From Phragmitibacter sp965284365 (GTDB lineage: Bacteria > Verrucomicrobiota > Verrucomicrobiia > Verrucomicrobiales > Verrucomicrobiaceae), in assembly GCA_965284365.1 (NCBI GenBank), contig OZ260079.1, forward strand, positions 6,076,001-6,140,000: a stretch of 64,000 nt of DNA, read 5' to 3'. The notes under the pieces are model-generated. The model saw only the letters and a program-made list of their open reading frames with translations. It was not told where the DNA came from and searched no databases. Positions 9,925-18,507 of this stretch are shown one piece after another (positions within the stretch are counted from its first letter, which is position 1; each line of letters starts with the position of its first letter). Position numbers and translations under genes: made by a program.

Positions 9925-10713
9925 ATGACGCTCGAATCCGCGCTCAAACATGACCGCGTCATCGTGACGGCTGCCCTCACCGGCATCGCCGTCGTAGCAT
10001 GGGTTTACATGGTTTACGAAGCCCGTGCCATGGAAGCCACAGGCGTCTGCGAGTGCATGGGGCTGGCCATGTCTGGCCCGGATGTGAAAGCCTGGTCCAC
10101 CGGCCAGATCTTTCCCCTCTTCCTCATGTGGACGGAAATGATGGTGGCCATGATGATCCCCACCGCCGCCCCCATGATCCTGACCTTCGCGATGATCAAT
10201 CGCAAGCGCGGCGAGCAACGTCGGCCCTATGTCCCCACCAGTTTGTTCCTGGTCGGTTATCTTATCATTTGGACGGTCTTCAGCCTCGCCGCCGCCGTGG
10301 CGCAGTGGGCGCTGCATGGCGCCGCCCTGCTCTCCCCCATGATGGCCAGCGCCAGTCCCTGGTTCGGAGGGGTGCTCTTGATTGCCGCTGGAATCTTCCA
10401 ATGGACCTCTTGGAAGCAGGCATGTCTGAGACACTGCCGCTCGCCTCTGCAGTTTCTCCTCGCGGACTGGCGGGAGGGCCGCACCGGCGCTATGCTCATG
10501 GGCATCAAGCACGGCGCCTATTGCGCGGGCTGCTGCTGGCTCCTCATGGCCCTGCTCTTTGTGGCCGGCGTCATGAATGTGCTTTGGATCGCCGTCATCA
10601 CCGCTTTGGTCCTGGCGGAGAAGGTTGCCCCGCATGGTTGGCGCTGGAGCCAGGCCGCAGGAGTGATCTTCGTCCTATGGGGACTGTGGACGCTGGCGGC
10701 TCCTCGTGCGTAG
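9925..10713 (+). CDS. DUF2182 integral membrane protein
   Basis: 262 residues with about six or seven membrane segments, preceded by a GAAGGAGA ribosome binding site. Visible motifs are WTEMMVAMMIPTAAPMIL (Met-rich helix), FQWTSWKQACLRHC and GIKHGAYCAGCCWLLMALLF, the last two carrying Cys and His residues typical of DUF2182 (predicted metal-binding membrane proteins). Together with the upstream Cys-rich DUF1326 protein it suggests a metal-handling membrane unit, but this is inference and no substrate can be named. Confidence 0.85.
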   Translation: MTLESALKHDRVIVTAALTGIAVVAWVYMVYEARAMEATGVCECMGLAMSGPDVKAWSTGQIFPLFLMWTEMMVAMMIPTAAPMILTFAMINRKRGEQRRPYVPTSLFLVGYLIIWTVFSLAAAVAQWALHGAALLSPMMASASPWFGGVLLIAAGIFQWTSWKQACLRHCRSPLQFLLADWREGRTGAMLMGIKHGAYCAGCCWLLMALLFVAGVMNVLWIAVITALVLAEKVAPHGWRWSQAAGVIFVLWGLWTLAAPRA

Positions 10714-10742
10714 CGACGCTTTGTGTTGATTCCAACCTATCC

Positions 10743-11198
10743 ATGAAAACGCAACTTCTTCTTCTTCTCACACTGGCCTGCGCATCATGTCTGCTTGCCG
10801 AAGAAATCCCCTACCAGGATCAACTGCAACGCCTGCGGGATAAGCGGGATAGGCTGGCGACCCAGAAGCACGATTGGCGGCCTGGCGCGCGGCCACTTTC
10901 ACCGGCAGAAGAAGACGATCGCCTGCGGCTGACAACACAGGCTAACGAATTCGACCCCATGGGTGTCCTCATGGATCAGCTTACAGAAGAGATCCGCGTT
11001 TTGATTTCGCTGAAACCTTTAACAGAAGCAGATGCCGCTTTAGCGGAGGAGCGGAAAGAGTTTCTGGCTCTCGCTGCTGGCGTCGCCTCATCCCCGAAGT
11101 CACTGAAAGAGGCAGAAGAAATGGCGGCCACCCTGCGCGGCTACATTCTACGCAAGGATATGGCTGGATTCAAAACATTCGCACGGTCGAAGGACTGA
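10743..11198 (+). CDS. Secreted coiled-coil-like hypothetical protein, 151 aa
   Basis: The start at ATG 10743 gives a signal peptide (MKTQLLLLLTLACASCLLA). The mature part is charged, Lys/Glu/Arg-rich and predicted helical (LQRLRDKRDRLATQ, EAEEMAATLRG). It lies 29 bases after the DUF2182 gene in the same direction and may be co-transcribed. No family is recognised. Confidence 0.6.
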   Translation: MKTQLLLLLTLACASCLLAEEIPYQDQLQRLRDKRDRLATQKHDWRPGARPLSPAEEDDRLRLTTQANEFDPMGVLMDQLTEEIRVLISLKPLTEADAALAEERKEFLALAAGVASSPKSLKEAEEMAATLRGYILRKDMAGFKTFARSKD

Positions 11199-11203
11199 GC
11201 GGG

Positions 11204-11602
11204 TTAAGGACCTACGGTTTGAAGAATGAGATAAGGAAGTTCCTTGTCATTCTCATTGATGGCATAGGTCAAATCAAGATTCAGGGGCTGCGTTATACGC
11301 ACGAAGACTGCACCTTGATTGACCTGCACGAGTGAAATCTGAATTTCCGATGGATTCACACCTTTGAAATAGTTTTTTACAGAGACAACCGTAGCCGCAT
11401 GACGCGTTGCGTGTGCAGGGTCATATTTGGCGACATAGCTTTTCAGCGCTTTTTCCTTCTCTGGCTGATTAGCAAGTGAAGCCAGTATCCGCGTATGTTC
11501 GGTCACAAACTTGGCACTAACAACCTGTGTGGCCTTCACATCATCCGCCTGAAGTGCGAATTCAATCAGAAAAAGGATGGATAAACTCAAGAGAATTTTC
11601 AT
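11204..11602 (-). CDS. Secreted hypothetical protein, 132 aa
   Basis: The start at ATG 11602 gives a signal peptide (MKILLSLSILFLIEFALQA). The mature domain alternates helix (EHTRILASLANQPEKEKALK) and strands (IQISLVQVNQGAVFVRI). It is convergent with the previous gene, with only five bases between the stop codons. No family is recognised. Confidence 0.6.
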   Translation of the reverse strand: MKILLSLSILFLIEFALQADDVKATQVVSAKFVTEHTRILASLANQPEKEKALKSYVAKYDPAHATRHAATVVSVKNYFKGVNPSEIQISLVQVNQGAVFVRITQPLNLDLTYAINENDKELPYLILQTVGP

Positions 11603-11737
11603 CGGATGAGCCCTACTGCATCGCCACCAGACGCAACTCTTTTCTGACTGACCAGCGATGTCTCTCAACATCGCGCCTGCTACCCGACAAGGCGTTGCCG
11701 CCTCTTCATGCCGCATCGCACTTTGCCTCACCTCACT

Positions 11738-12031
11738 TCACGCCACCGCTTCCAATTCCACGCTGCCTGAGATGATTTTCGGAGGCTGCGAAATGAGGGA
11801 TCCCACTCGGGTTAGCACCCAGTTCGAGGCCAGATGATTGGAGTTCATGGCCGCTGACTCATCTTCGAACATGCTGACAGTGCTCACCACCCCATCGCCC
11901 TCATGTAGCGCATAATAAGAAACGAACTTGGGGGCCTGACGAACGAGTGGCAAAAACTCGTCTTGAATCAGGGTAACGAACTGTTGGGAGTGGCCGGGAT
12001 TAAGGTTGTAACGGCGGATGGTGACATGCAT
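11738..12031 (-). CDS. Small dimeric alpha-beta barrel protein (ABM/NIPSNAP-like)
   Basis: 97 residues from ATG 12031 (MHVTIRRYNLNPGHSQQF). The pattern strand, helix (FVTLIQDEFLPLV), strand (SYYALHEGDGVVSTVSMFED), helix (ESAAMNSNHLASNW) is that of a ferredoxin-like alpha-beta barrel such as antibiotic-biosynthesis monooxygenase-type proteins. No catalytic residue set is visible, so an enzymatic role is not claimed. Confidence 0.5.
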   Translation of the reverse strand: MHVTIRRYNLNPGHSQQFVTLIQDEFLPLVRQAPKFVSYYALHEGDGVVSTVSMFEDESAAMNSNHLASNWVLTRVGSLISQPPKIISGSVELEAVA

Positions 12032-12500
12032 GGCGGTGGGAGTATTGAGTTGCCTGATGAGGAAGAAATCGATGGAAAGTGCCTTGTGAACGATCAGCCC
12101 TGGCGGGACTATTAAGTAATGCCGTCGTAAACCGTGAAGCAGCGCGCCCGCGCAGCCGTCCGAAATGACAGGCGTTGGCGAAACATGTCGTTCACGGTGG
12201 TGTTTCCTTGTTAGGGTGGAAAGACTAAGCGGCCCCATCGCAGCAAGCCGGATCAATGCAACCAAATTTTTGATATTTTATCGATAACCCACGATCACTG
12301 AGCGCATTAGAAGCCCGTCCTGCCAGTTGCCTGGCAGAAATGCCGTCCACGAAAACAATCGCGCCTTCTCCATGAACTCACCAAACCGCCGTGAGTTTCA
12401 CACAAAACCGGAAAAATGTCGCTAAGCCATCCGCGACTGTCTTTCTAAAGAATTCGCTGCATTCGCTGCCCTTTTCGGCAGCCAAAAGTCGGGCCCCCAC
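12032..12500. other. Intergenic region without recognisable gene
   Basis: About 470 bases. A long frame on the minus strand reaches 12265 but lacks a plausible protein. The part around 12260-12300 is AT-rich (TTTTTGATATTTTATCG) and could hold a promoter for the minus-strand gene ending at 11738. No RNA gene or repeat is seen. Confidence 0.4.
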
Positions 12501-12824
12501 TCAGTCACCCTGCCGCTGCTGGATTGCCGCTGCCCAGGTCTCGTGATCCATCCCGATTGGCCGCCATTCCTCGTGGTAGGCATCATAGCCGTATGACTCG
12601 TTCTGCCGGAAGACCGGCATGTCGAAATTGAACTTCCCCGCGGGCGGGTAGATCTCTACGATCCGCTCCCAAGTCGTGGCCTGCAGTCCCATGGCCACCG
12701 TCTCATGCGACAGCTCCACAAAGCGCCGGCCTTCTGCATCCTCCCGCAGCACCAAAGTTCGCACCGGAGCGGAACCATTCAGCACTTCAGGCGTAGCGTA
12801 GACGACAGGCTTCATACTCTGCAT
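12501..12824 (-). CDS. Hypothetical protein, 107 aa
   Basis: The frame begins MQSMKPVVYATPEVL and has coding character throughout (LVLREDAEGRRFVELSHETV, GYDAYHEEWRPIGM). The start may be either Met 1 or Met 4; no ribosome binding site is visible. It is soluble, with no membrane segment. No family is recognised. A longer N-terminal extension to 12932 looks non-coding. Confidence 0.45.
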   Translation of the reverse strand: MQSMKPVVYATPEVLNGSAPVRTLVLREDAEGRRFVELSHETVAMGLQATTWERIVEIYPPAGKFNFDMPVFRQNESYGYDAYHEEWRPIGMDHETWAAAIQQRQGD

Positions 12825-13037
12825 TCGCGCGGAACGCTGCCTTCGGACGGCGGGAATTGGCCCGGCATTCAGCATTGCACCACCGCACTCGGAAGCGTCG
12901 TTAGCCGAAGCGTGGTGCCGGGCGTCACGCACGGCTTCACCTGCGCACCACTACCGACTTCGAACAACTTCCCAGATCCAGGCGCACCTTGTATCAAGCC
13001 TCATCTCTTCACTCAATCCTCATGCCACACTGCACCC

Positions 13038-13808
13038 TTACTTGATCACAGCCGTCACTTCCTTCGCGGGCTCGATCTTGATGCCAGGCAGTGCCCCGAT
13101 GATCTTCAGCAGTTCCTCCTGCGTCTTCGGCGGTGACACCACCAGCTTCTTCACGGTGGCTTTGTCATTGATGAGGGCATTCGTATCGATCGACAGAAGA
13201 GTAATCGTCCCGCCCTCGTGATGCTTCGCATGCGTCTCCGCGATCTCACCTGCCACCTTCACATTCACCGTCACTCCGGAATCTTCCAAAGCTTCCCTCA
13301 CCAGTTCCATGGCGGACTCAATCTCGTCCTCAGGAGTCTTTTCTGTGTCATCGTCTGACAGAAAAACGGCCAGGGGCGCAGCAGTGAAATTCACCTTCAG
13401 GCGCGCGGGTGATCCCGGCGTATACTCAAAGGCAATCATGCCGCTCCTCATGACTCCCGGCTCAGGATTGATCTCGACTTCATCGCCAGTCCCCGTGTCG
13501 AACTTCACCTTGTTGATGTCTGCAAAATTGTAAATCACCTCGATGCCCGAGCTCTTCGGTGTGTTGATCGGCTTGAGTGAAGCAAAGGTGACTCCCTCGC
13601 CATACTCGCTGGCGGCCTCCTTCATCTCCGCGATGTCCTCCTGCTCCACCGTCGCCTGCGCGGTGTCATCAGCCTCCCGTTTGGAAGTGTCCGACAGCAC
13701 GATCGAACCTTTCCCATCCGGCTGAATGTTGACCGTGATTCCGGTGTCAGCCATCAGTGGATTGCTCGTCAGCAGCAGCATCAACAGAGCGGTCACGGTG
13801 AAATTCAT
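13038..13808 (-). CDS. Secreted hypothetical protein, 256 aa
   Basis: The start at ATG 13808 gives a signal peptide (MNFTVTALLMLLLTSNPLMA). The mature part is acidic (ESAMELVREALEDSGVTVNV) and appears to be a two-domain alpha/beta protein; the end reads LPGIKIEPAKEVTAVIK. It is divergent from the CHAD gene, with a shared spacer of about 155 bases. No family is recognised. Confidence 0.65.
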   Translation of the reverse strand: MNFTVTALLMLLLTSNPLMADTGITVNIQPDGKGSIVLSDTSKREADDTAQATVEQEDIAEMKEAASEYGEGVTFASLKPINTPKSSGIEVIYNFADINKVKFDTGTGDEVEINPEPGVMRSGMIAFEYTPGSPARLKVNFTAAPLAVFLSDDDTEKTPEDEIESAMELVREALEDSGVTVNVKVAGEIAETHAKHHEGGTITLLSIDTNALINDKATVKKLVVSPPKTQEELLKIIGALPGIKIEPAKEVTAVIK

Positions 13809-13964
13809 CTTGCGCCGAGTATGAATTTTCCCATCCACTCGTCAATCCCATTTGCACCCATGGAGCCATGGCCGCACCGTCTCCCCGTGCCGACGGATTT
13901 CACCAATCCCGAACGCCTCGTCAGGGATGCTGTCTAGCATAGACTGATTTTGACTCCTACCCGC

Positions 13965-14756
13965 ATGCTGACCAAGGCCCATATTAAGGAATACATCGAC
14001 GACAAATGCCGGACCATGCGCCGACAGTTGAAAGAGTTTAAGCACACCGGTGAAGCCCGCGCATTGCACAAGCTTCGCGTCGCCGTCAAAAAACTGCGCG
14101 CTCTCGAATATCTCCTTCGCACCCAGACTGAGCAGCAAGAGGCAGGCGCCTGGGAAAAGCGCCCCACCCGCAGCCTCAAAAGGTTATTCAAACATGCTGG
14201 CATCATTCGCACCGCCCAGCTTCATCTCGACCTCCTGAAAGATCTGCATGTTCCGGCGGGATCCTTGCAGGTTTTCGTTAGCGAGCAGCAACAGATCATC
14301 ACAGAAGAAACCACTTCCTTCCACGACGCTCACCCTGATTATAAACAGCGCATCCGCAAAGCGCGTCGCCGCCTCAAAAAACGCGCCTGTGACATTTCCT
14401 CCAAGGATCTTCAGTCCTTTTTCAAATTCCGTCTCCAGGATCTGCGCAGCTTCTTCTCCACATCCGGCCTGAAAGAAGAAGCTCTCCATGATAAACGGAA
14501 GGATCTGAAGAACCTCGTTTACCTCCATGAAATGCTGCCCGAGTCTCTCCGCAAAACCGTGGATATGAACGAACGTTACGCGCATCAACTTCAGGAAGGC
14601 ATCGGCCAATGGCATGACCACGTGGATGCCATCACGCTGCTCGACGACAACAAAGCTCCGGGTACGGCGTTGACCAAAGTTCAGAAACAGAAAAAGGCCT
14701 CCCTCACGAAAGTGGAGCAGCTCACCAAAAACTTCACCACGCGAGTGGAGGATTGA
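13965..14756 (+). CDS. CHAD domain protein
   Basis: 263 residues of helical, very basic protein. The hallmark is ALHKLRVAVKKLRALEYLL near residue 30, and the pattern recurs in the second half with RLKKR and HDKRKDLKNLVYLHEML. CHAD domains carry conserved His/Lys/Arg residues that bind polyphosphate and are often fused to CYTH enzymes; here the domain stands alone. A polyphosphate-binding role follows from the family, not from context. ATG 13965 is preferred over TTG 13950; no ribosome binding site is clear. Confidence 0.85.
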   Translation: MLTKAHIKEYIDDKCRTMRRQLKEFKHTGEARALHKLRVAVKKLRALEYLLRTQTEQQEAGAWEKRPTRSLKRLFKHAGIIRTAQLHLDLLKDLHVPAGSLQVFVSEQQQIITEETTSFHDAHPDYKQRIRKARRRLKKRACDISSKDLQSFFKFRLQDLRSFFSTSGLKEEALHDKRKDLKNLVYLHEMLPESLRKTVDMNERYAHQLQEGIGQWHDHVDAITLLDDNKAPGTALTKVQKQKKASLTKVEQLTKNFTTRVED

Positions 14757-14795
14757 GAACCGTATAGAACAAACGGCCATGTGCGCGCGAGACCG

Positions 14796-15023
14796 ATGAA
14801 GCCGTTTATTCGTAAGCTTGCCACCTTCTTCTGCCGCTCCACGTGTGGTCTCGTCGCGGAGATCGTCCGCTGGCTTATCACCATGACGCTCTGCCTCAGC
14901 GTTGTGTTCACCGGAGTCTATTTTCTGGGTGAGGAAACCGTCGCACTCCGTACTGTTATTTTTCTATGGATCGCTTTGGTCATCATGCTTTCCTACTTGG
15001 ATCGCAGCCCGATACCCGGGTGA
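14796..15023 (+). CDS. Small two-helix membrane protein, 75 aa
   Basis: Starts at ATG 14796, 39 bases after the CHAD gene in the same direction. It has a basic N-terminus (MKPFIRKLATFF) followed by two hydrophobic segments (ITMTLCLSVVFTGVYFL and TVIFLWIALVIMLSYL). Function unknown; co-transcription with the CHAD gene is plausible. Confidence 0.55.
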   Translation: MKPFIRKLATFFCRSTCGLVAEIVRWLITMTLCLSVVFTGVYFLGEETVALRTVIFLWIALVIMLSYLDRSPIPG

Positions 15024-15155
15024 GATTTCAAGCCGAGCGCGATAGTAGCAGCGAACCCACATAACTAAACTCCACGCATTGCCCCACCTCCCTGCGAATC
15101 CATCCATAGTAAAATCCATCTCGCACTCGCATCCCCTCCCCTCCCCTCCATACCC

Positions 15156-15620
15156 ATGATCGAAACACCGCACATCTCCAAGACGAATGATCAAATGACG
15201 GCCATGATCCGCCTGACCATTCCCCGGTCTGAAATCCAGGAGGTCATGCAGCCCGCCCTTATTGAGCTCATGGAAGTCCTGCAGGATCAGGGCCTGCCCG
15301 CCGCCGGACCTTGGTTCACCCATCACCTTCGCATGGACCCGGAAGTCTTCGACTTCGAAGTCTGCATCCCGGTCAATGCCCCCATCATCCCCACCCGCCG
15401 CGTCGAGCAGGGTCTGCTGCCCGCCTCGCGCATCGCCCGCACCATCTACCATGGTCCCTATGAAGGCCTCGCCGACGCCTGGCCGGAGTTCATCGACTGG
15501 ATCGAAGAACAAAACCTCACCCCCGCCCCCGACCTCATCGAGTGCTACCTCACCGGCCCCGAATCCAGCCCCAACCCGGAAGACTGGCGCACCGAGTTCA
15601 TCCGGCCTTTGGTGGGGTAA
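15156..15620 (+). CDS. GyrI-like small-molecule-binding domain protein
   Basis: 154 residues forming a single GyrI-like/AraC effector-binding domain: an N-terminal strand-helix (QEVMQPALIELMEVLQDQGL), GPWFTHHL, FDFEVCIPV, RTIYHGPYEGLADAWPEFIDW and the final ECYLTGPESSPNPEDWRTE. Such standalone domains (PF06445 type) bind ligands or act as gyrase inhibitors. No DNA-binding domain is attached. The leader contains a short CCCCT tandem stretch. Confidence 0.8.
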   Translation: MIETPHISKTNDQMTAMIRLTIPRSEIQEVMQPALIELMEVLQDQGLPAAGPWFTHHLRMDPEVFDFEVCIPVNAPIIPTRRVEQGLLPASRIARTIYHGPYEGLADAWPEFIDWIEEQNLTPAPDLIECYLTGPESSPNPEDWRTEFIRPLVG

Positions 15621-15823
15621 CCGTGACACGACTCCGAGTCTGTTTAAGTTGGCTGGTCCGGCGAGACCACTCAGTATCGAACCTCCGCGTAACACCACGG
15701 TAAGTGCGTGCCTCGCGCAACTTGGACTGCCGACGGTTCGCTTCGCGGCCTCGCAGGCTTCAGCTTTCCCCCCACAATTTGATGATCTCGATCTCATCTT
15801 GATGGGCGGGACTCCCCTGCTTT

Positions 15824-15918
15824 CAAACGCCAACGGCGTTCTGCCGTAAAGCCCAGTGGTTGCGCGCAGACGCAACCCTGGGTGTGTTGCCACCGGAGCT
15901 ACAACCTCAAAGAGGTTG
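15824..15918 (+). repeat. Multi-hairpin interspersed repeat (copy B)
   Basis: Hairpin 1 is AACGCC-AAC-GGCGTT (15826-15840). Hairpin 2 pairs CCCAGTGGTTGCG with CGCAACCCTGGG around a CGCAGA loop (about 15852-15882). Hairpin 3 is CAACCTC-AAA-GAGGTTG (15902-15918). Order, loop sequence and spacing match copy A. It lies in the 600-base spacer 15621-16222, which holds no gene. The end of that spacer (16184-16222) contains the CTTGA/CTTCA repeat described separately. Confidence 0.85.
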
Positions 15919-16183
15919 CGCCGGACAGTGCAATCTTCCTCGCGCCTTCCAATACCCACCGCGTCCAGAACATCATTTACAGGAGAGCTCAGATCGAATC
16001 ACCGCAATCCAAGGTGGCTGCGTCACTGAGCTTTCCCTCACTTAACTCAGACTTCATCCCCGCCCCCAACAATTCCTGTAACCACACACCGCCACCCCAC
16101 GTCACCACATCTACAACTGACGCCCTTCCACCCACTGCCCCCGCTCCGCTCCCTTCCCTCACCGTCCCTCCTTCAGCCTCCCT

Positions 16184-16222
16184 CTTCAAACTTGAGACTT
16201 CAACCTTGAAACTCCTCCTCCC
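16184..16222 (+). repeat. CTTGA/CTTCA-rich leader repeat
   Basis: Directly before the gene at 16223 the sequence alternates ACTTGA- and ACTTCA-like hexamers and then reads AAACTCCTCCTCCCATG. A very similar block precedes the DUF1800 gene (16871-16943, ending AAACTCCTCCTCGCATG), and related blocks lie at 20698-20731 and 27881-27920. Whether these are promoter, regulatory or selfish repeats is unknown. Confidence 0.55.
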
Positions 16223-16789
16223 ATGCTCTTCGCGCAGACCTTCTTCTACCTCCTCATCGGCCTCGGCACCGCGCTCGGCCTTCCCGCCCTCTGGCTCTTT
16301 GTCCGCGCCAAATGGCCCAATATGGTGACCAAAGGAAAAGTCGTCTCCAGCAAACGCCTCATCGGCAGCTTCTTCATCGGCTTCCCCGTCCTCATCCTCG
16401 GCGGCTTTCTCGCGCAGCGGCTCGCCTCCAGCGGCAAACAACCCCTCCAGGTCGTCGCCCTCCTCTTCGCCGCCTTGATGCTTGTCTGGGCCTTCGCCGG
16501 GGCAGCCGGCCTCGCCACCTATGTCGGCGAGCGCCTCTGGCCCCAATACGCCGATGCAATCCATCCCCAGTCCTGGCAGACCACCTGGAAAGGCGGCCTC
16601 GTCCTCGTCGGTTGCCTCCTCATCCCCTTCGTAGGCTGGTTCCTCCTCATTCTCCTCCTGCCCATCATCGGCGCAGGCATGCAAGTCCGCGCCATGTTCA
16701 CTCGTCAGCCAACCACAGCCCCCGCACTGACAACAGCAAGCACCACGAGCACGCAAGACTCCGACGCCCACGCCAGTGTGGCGCCTTGA
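16223..16789 (+). CDS. Integral membrane protein, 188 aa
   Basis: Four hydrophobic segments can be seen (TFFYLLIGLGTALGLPALWL, IGSFFIGFPVLILGGFL, VVALLFAALMLVWAFAGAAG, LVLVGCLLIPFVGWFLLIL), followed by a Thr/Ala-rich cytoplasmic or periplasmic tail of about 30 residues. No family is recognised. The leader carries a CTTGA/CTTCA repeat shared with the downstream DUF1800 gene. Confidence 0.6.
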   Translation: MLFAQTFFYLLIGLGTALGLPALWLFVRAKWPNMVTKGKVVSSKRLIGSFFIGFPVLILGGFLAQRLASSGKQPLQVVALLFAALMLVWAFAGAAGLATYVGERLWPQYADAIHPQSWQTTWKGGLVLVGCLLIPFVGWFLLILLLPIIGAGMQVRAMFTRQPTTAPALTTASTTSTQDSDAHASVAP

Positions 16790-16943
16790 CAGAACAGAAA
16801 GTACCGCCGTCAGGCATTGCACCTAACATTTCGCTGCATCCACCCCACCGCACAAGAACACTCCATCCAAGCTTGAGCCCTCAGGCTTCAAAACTTGACA
16901 CTTCAAACTTGCTGCGAAGCCGCGCAGCGAAACTCCTCCTCGC

Positions 16944-18476
16944 ATGCAAGCCTCCCGCCGCTCCATCCTAAAAGCCGCCGCTCTCGGCCTCGGCGGATCC
17001 TCAGTCCTCGGGCTCACCGGGTGCGAGCAAACCACCAGCGCCCTCACCGGAGCCTTCGGCCAGAGCGCCCCCGATAAACTCGATCCCTCCGCCGCAGCAT
17101 CAGACACCATCAGCGCGGACTTCCATCTGCTCAGCCGCGCCGCTTACGGTCCTTGGCCGGGCGATCTCGCGAAGCTGGCCAAGCAAGGCCGCGACGCCTG
17201 GATCGAGGAGCAACTCCACCCTGACCGCATTGACGACAGCGTCTGCGACTGGCGCGCGGAATGGTTTGAATCCCTCAGTTTCGATCCCGGCAATGCCTAT
17301 GAGTTCCGTAAGGAAGTCCTGCGCGATGAAATCACACGCCACTCCCTCCTGCGCGCCATCTACAGCCGCCGCCAGCTTCATGAGGTCATGGTCGAGTTCT
17401 GGACCGACCACCTAAACATCGACATTGAAAAAGGCGACTGCGTCTATTTCAAGCCATGGGACGACCGCCACGTCATCCGGAAGCATGCTCTCGGTCGCTT
17501 CCGCGATCTCATCCGCGCCAGTGCCACCTCGCCCGCCATGCTCGTGTATCTGGATGGCCGGGACAATAAAGCCCGCCCCGGCACCAAAGATGTGCCGAAT
17601 GAAAACTATGCGCGCGAGCTCCTGGAGCTCCACACACTCGGCGTTGGCGGCGGTTACACGCAGGAGGATGTCAGGGAAGCCGCCCGCTGTCTTACCGGTT
17701 GGACCGTCGATCTTCGGAAGAACAAATTCCTCGCGGACATGAACCCCTTCAAACCGAAGCGCGGCGACAGCTATTTCCGGCCCGACTATCACGATGACGG
17801 CACCAAGCGCGTCCTCGGCCAGGACTTCCCTTCCCAGGCTGGCGCGGCGGATCTGGATCGCCTTATCGATATTGCTTGCGATCATCCCAGCACCGCCCGC
17901 CATATTGCGAAGAAGCTCATTCACCGCTTCCTCGGTGAGCAGGTGCCCCCCACGCTGCACGACCGCGTCGCCGCCACCTTCACCAGCACCCGCGGCGACA
18001 TCCGCGCCATGCTGAAAGAGATCCTCACCAGCGCGGAATTCGAGGCCTCTCGTGGCCAGATGCTAAAGCGGCCCTACCGCTACATCATCACCGCCCTGCG
18101 CGCCTGCGCCGCCGACACGCATGCGCACAAGCCCCTCACCGACTACCTCCATCGCCTCGGTCAGGGCCTCTTCCAGCACCCCACGCCCGATGGTTATCCC
18201 GATGAGGAAAGCCCCTGGCACGGCACGCTCCTCTGGCGCTGGAACTTCAGCTTTGCTCTCGCCGGAAGCAAGCTCCCTACCGTTAAAACCAGTCCGAAGG
18301 AAATCACCAAAGCCCTCGGCCTGAAGAAGGACGATCCTGCCGTGGCCCGCACCCTCTTCGCCCACTTCACGGGCCGCCGCCCCTCGCCACAGGAAGCCGC
18401 CGCCATTGAGCCGATCACTGACCGCGAGGAAATGTTAGGTGTCATCCTCGCCTCCCCCGCCTTCCAGCGTTGCTGA
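16944..18476 (+). CDS. DUF1800 family protein
   Basis: 510 residues. The N-terminus (SRRSILKAAALGLGGSSVLG) resembles a twin-arginine export signal followed by a Cys, so it may be an exported lipoprotein. The body matches DUF1800 with AARCLTGWTVDL, YFRPDYHDDGTKRVLGQDF, IACDHPSTARHIAKKLIHRF and DGYPDEESPWHGTLLWRWNF. DUF1800 proteins are almost always encoded beside DUF1501 proteins, as here (31-base gap). The molecular function is not established. Confidence 0.9.
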   Translation: MQASRRSILKAAALGLGGSSVLGLTGCEQTTSALTGAFGQSAPDKLDPSAAASDTISADFHLLSRAAYGPWPGDLAKLAKQGRDAWIEEQLHPDRIDDSVCDWRAEWFESLSFDPGNAYEFRKEVLRDEITRHSLLRAIYSRRQLHEVMVEFWTDHLNIDIEKGDCVYFKPWDDRHVIRKHALGRFRDLIRASATSPAMLVYLDGRDNKARPGTKDVPNENYARELLELHTLGVGGGYTQEDVREAARCLTGWTVDLRKNKFLADMNPFKPKRGDSYFRPDYHDDGTKRVLGQDFPSQAGAADLDRLIDIACDHPSTARHIAKKLIHRFLGEQVPPTLHDRVAATFTSTRGDIRAMLKEILTSAEFEASRGQMLKRPYRYIITALRACAADTHAHKPLTDYLHRLGQGLFQHPTPDGYPDEESPWHGTLLWRWNFSFALAGSKLPTVKTSPKEITKALGLKKDDPAVARTLFAHFTGRRPSPQEAAAIEPITDREEMLGVILASPAFQRC

Positions 18477-18507
18477 GTTCTTTCCCCAACCCCTCTGCAC
18501 TTTCCCC

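Noticed and set aside
9352..10635. A 427-codon minus-strand frame opposite DUF1326/DUF2182
   Set aside because: The opposite strand carries two recognised families with strong ribosome binding sites. The frame is a GC-driven shadow.
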